This document shows positions 62,090 to 64,000 of a DNA stretch of 64,000 nucleotides, in pieces (positions within the stretch are counted from its first letter, which is position 1; each line of letters starts with the position of its first letter). The notes beneath the pieces are model-generated. The model made no database searches, was not told the DNA's origin, and saw only the letters and a program-made list of their open reading frames with translations. The stretch is from NCBI RefSeq assembly GCF_004216775.1, contig NZ_SGXF01000005.1:123607-187606 (forward strand), written 5' to 3'. A program made the translations under genes and the position numbers. Source of the stretch: Cuneatibacter caecimuris. GTDB lineage: Bacteria; Bacillota; Clostridia; Lachnospirales; Lachnospiraceae.

Positions 62090-62278
62090 ATGAACCAGTA
62101 TGCGTATGACGGACCGGTTATGGAATTTGAAAACTGTGTAGCGCATCGTTGGAAATCAACCACCTATGCCGTGTCTGAGAAAAAAGCAAGGAGCAACCTT
62201 GTGTATCAATTTAAAAAGCAGCACAACAGGCTTCCTAATACGAAAATTACGTTACCTGGGAAGCTGATTGCTGTCTAA
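62090..62278 (+). CDS. small hypothetical protein
   Basis: 62 residues, basic C-terminal half (KKARSNLVYQFKKQHNRLPN) with a predicted short amphipathic fold. ATG 62090 follows CAAGGAGGTGCC. Resembles small phage-type proteins that sit near replication or packaging genes, but no family is assigned. Confidence 0.6.
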   Translation: MNQYAYDGPVMEFENCVAHRWKSTTYAVSEKKARSNLVYQFKKQHNRLPNTKITLPGKLIAV

Positions 62279-62294
62279 GGAAAGGAGAAAGTAA

Positions 62295-62915
62295 ATGGAG
62301 GAGTACAAGCCGAATTCTCATAAATCAAAAGAGGAACAGCGAGAATCCGATGCTTTGCCTGAGAAAAAAGTGGGGAAAGTAATCACCGGCTCTGCGAAAT
62401 CAAAAAAGAAAGGTGAAATGCAGAAGTTCGCAGATGTCTTTATCTCCGAGGATGTCGGGAACGTCAAATCTTATATCATTATGGAGGTGCTGGTACCGGC
62501 GGTAAAAAAAGCCATCTCTGATATAGTGACAAACGGGATTGACATGATTCTGTATGGAGAAACGGGCCGCACCAAGAAAAATTCAACCGCTTCCAAGGTA
62601 TCCTACGGAAAATTCTATGACAGGGAATCAGACCGGAGGCGGGATTATCGCTCATCTGGAACCCGAAGCGGGTATGACTATGATGACATTATATTTGAAA
62701 CCCGTGGGGATGCGGAGTCCGTTCTCGATGCCATGAACGACATTATCAGTCAATACGGAGTTGTCAGTGTTGGAGACCTGTATGACCTCGCTGATGTATC
62801 GACAAACAATTATGCCGTGAATAAGTACGGCTGGACGGATATCAGCGGATGCAAGCCTGTTCGGGTGAGGGATGGTTATATTCTCAAATTACCCAAGGCA
62901 CTGCCGCTGAATTAA
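62295..62915 (+). CDS. conserved phage-element protein of unknown function
   Basis: 206 residues. A disordered, basic N-terminus (KSKEEQRESDALPEKK) is followed by VKSYIIMEVLVPAVKKAISD (amphipathic or membrane-associated helix), a serine/arginine/tyrosine-rich linker (RESDRRRDYRSSGTRSGYDY) and a folded C-terminal region (DDIIFETRGDAESVLDAMND; LYDLADVSTNNYAVNKYGWT). ATG 62295 follows AAAGGAGAAAG. Function unknown. Confidence 0.65.
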   Translation: MEEYKPNSHKSKEEQRESDALPEKKVGKVITGSAKSKKKGEMQKFADVFISEDVGNVKSYIIMEVLVPAVKKAISDIVTNGIDMILYGETGRTKKNSTASKVSYGKFYDRESDRRRDYRSSGTRSGYDYDDIIFETRGDAESVLDAMNDIISQYGVVSVGDLYDLADVSTNNYAVNKYGWTDISGCKPVRVRDGYILKLPKALPLN

Positions 62916-62927
62916 GGAGGGGTTATC

Positions 62928-63179
62928 ATGTATGAATCAAACGATAAAATGGTATCCCATCCGGATCACTATCAGTCGGAAACAGGTCTGGAAGTGATTC
63001 AGGCGATAGAGGCTTTTACATTTGACCTCAAGGGTATCGAAGCAGTGGATACCGGTAACATCATCAAATATGCGTGCCGCTGGAAGAAAAAGAACGGAAT
63101 CCAGGATTTGGAGAAAATCATGTGGTACACGCAACATCTTATCGATCATCTTAAAAATTTGGAAAAGGAGACTATTTAA
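62928..63179 (+). CDS. DUF3310 domain protein
   Basis: 83 residues. The DUF3310 pattern is clear: HPDHYQSETGLEVIQAIEAF and NIIKYACRWKKKNGIQDLEK followed by MWYTQHLIDHL. Such proteins are common in phages and may bind nucleotides; the role is unproven. ATG 62928 follows TAAGGAGGGG. Confidence 0.85.
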   Translation: MYESNDKMVSHPDHYQSETGLEVIQAIEAFTFDLKGIEAVDTGNIIKYACRWKKKNGIQDLEKIMWYTQHLIDHLKNLEKETI

Positions 63180-63181
63180 CC

Positions 63182-64000
63182 ATGAAAAAAGAAGAGATTA
63201 TGACGAAGGTAAGCGGAACCTTCAATAAAGTCGGATTTCAGTTGAAGAAGCACAGCCCGGAGATTCTCATTGTGGCGGGCATTGTTGGAACTGTGGCAAG
63301 TACGGTTATGGCGTGCCGGGCGACAACGAAGGTCGGAAAAATCATCGACAAGACGAAGAACGATGTGGATGAGATCCACGATGCAACAGCAAAGGGCATA
63401 ACCAAGGCCGGCGAGGATTACTCGATTGAGGATTCTAAAAAGGATCTGTCGGTTGTCTATCTTCAGACCGGGGTGAAACTGGCCAAGCTGTATGCTCCGG
63501 CTATAGCTCTTGGGACTTTATCCATCACCAGCATTCTGGCGTCGAACAATATTCTTCGTAAACGGAATGTGGCGCTGGCAGCGGCCTATGCGACGGTGGA
63601 CAAGAGCTTCAAGGAATACCGGAAACGGGTCATTGAGCGCTTTGGCAAGGAGATTGACCGGGAATTGAAGTATAACATCAAGGCGGAAAAGGTAAGCGAA
63701 ACCGTTATTGACGAGGAAACCGGCAAGGAAAAGAAAGTGAAGAAGACCGCTTTTGTTGTAAATCCGTCCGATGTAAGCGGATACGCCCGGTTCTTTGAGA
63801 AGTACACAATGGACGAAGACGGAAACAGTGTCCTGAACCCCCATTGGGAAAACAACAATGAATACAATCTGATGTTCCTAAAAGCACAGGAGAAGTATGC
63901 CAACGATTTGCTCCGGGCAAAGAAGCGCCTTTTCCTGAACGATGTTTATGACATGCTGGGACTGCCCCCGACAAAGGCCGGCCAGGTTGTTGGATGGGTT
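63182..64000 (+). CDS. DUF6353-like membrane protein 3 (partial, runs off window)
   Basis: 273 residues visible, open to the window edge. Shares KKHSPEIL, hydrophobic IVAGIVGTVASTVMACRATT and a second helix LYAPAIALGTLSITSILASN with the copies at 58918 and 60896, followed by the soluble domain (AAAYATVDKSFKEYRKRVIE; RLFLNDVYDMLGL). It is longer, with an extra lysine-rich stretch (DEETGKEKKVKKTAFVV). No DUF6273-like gene precedes it here. ATG 63182 follows GGAAAAGGAGAC. Confidence 0.78.
   Translation, partial: MKKEEIMTKVSGTFNKVGFQLKKHSPEILIVAGIVGTVASTVMACRATTKVGKIIDKTKNDVDEIHDATAKGITKAGEDYSIEDSKKDLSVVYLQTGVKLAKLYAPAIALGTLSITSILASNNILRKRNVALAAAYATVDKSFKEYRKRVIERFGKEIDRELKYNIKAEKVSETVIDEETGKEKKVKKTAFVVNPSDVSGYARFFEKYTMDEDGNSVLNPHWENNNEYNLMFLKAQEKYANDLLRAKKRLFLNDVYDMLGLPPTKAGQVVGWV

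Larger units (their letters stand above)
53150..64000 (+). mobile_element. integrative phage-like element, left part
   Basis: A tyrosine integrase (53336-54574, minus strand) faces the left boundary, while all later genes are small, tightly spaced plus-strand phage-type genes without chromosomal housekeeping functions. The left boundary is placed between 53134 and 53335 by inference; the short sequence TCCTACAC occurs both left of (53318) and right of (54664) the integrase. The right end is beyond the window. No capsid, portal, terminase or tail gene is seen, so prophage versus other integrative element is unsettled. Confidence 0.75.

Noticed and set aside
53336-64000. A complete prophage
   Set aside because: No capsid, terminase, portal or tail genes are visible in this part, so only an integrative phage-like element is claimed.

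Overview
The window reads as the chromosome of a gut-type Firmicute of class Clostridia, most likely Lachnospiraceae. This rests on family-level recognition: SAM-I, tandem glycine and T-box leaders in front of metK, gcvT, proS and trpE; a short archaeal/eukaryote-type ProRS; a YtvI-like permease; strong AAGGAGG ribosome sites; many AraC regulators; and a type I-C-like CRISPR repeat. No species can be named from sequence alone.

Positions 1-26,600 are mostly ordinary chromosome: murA; metK under a SAM-I riboswitch; a Gfo/Idh/MocA oxidoreductase divergent from an AraC regulator; a sensor kinase/response regulator pair; a HAD phosphatase with an RluA-type pseudouridine synthase; a YtvI-like permease; proS under a T-box; a CCA-adding enzyme fused to a GNAT domain; a GT2 glycosyltransferase; a small kinase; MarR, NYN/LOTUS and SEC-C proteins; a hybrid histidine kinase; a GH13 alpha-glucosidase; and an AraC/DUF2264/heparinase-like polysaccharide locus. 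Positions 26,800-31,700 form an accessory patch with DUF1266 proteins, two frameshifted genes, a TetR regulator and what looks like the tail of a lost membrane transporter. A PHP phosphatase, a TrpR-like regulator and an AraC regulator follow.

From 34,368 to 41,511 (minus strand) lies a complete glycine cleavage unit, gcvT-gcvH-gcvPA-gcvPB-lplA-lpdA, behind a consensus promoter, a tandem glycine riboswitch and a terminator. From 42,086 to 49,012 (plus strand) lies a complete trpEGDCFBA operon behind a consensus promoter and a T-box with a UGG specifier. In four riboswitch or T-box leaders a short repeat element sits between the leader terminator and the start codon.

A PRTase-like protein and an ABC ATPase without a visible permease lead to a CRISPR array (50,921-51,959; 16 repeats, the last ones decaying) with a leader but no cas genes in the window. 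Next come an XRE regulator, a coiled/winged-helix protein, and then a tyrosine integrase that opens an integrative, phage-like element running off the right edge. Its plus-strand cargo is a string of small genes cut into short transcription units by a recurring promoter-like motif (7 copies) and a family of small hairpin terminators, with one tRNA-like gene among them.

The most striking signal is in this element. Two DUF6273-like (C-type-lectin-fold type) proteins at 58,316-58,879 and 60,268-60,816 are only moderately similar over most of their length, yet their last 104 bases are identical except for 15 substitutions. All 15 fall in first or second codon positions, and the third bases fit adenine-rich AAY template codons. 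This is the signature of variable repeats of a diversity-generating retroelement. Neither the reverse transcriptase nor the template repeat is in the window. Each variable protein is followed by a DUF6353-like membrane protein, and a third DUF6353-like gene runs off the right edge, suggesting a duplicated surface-display cassette.
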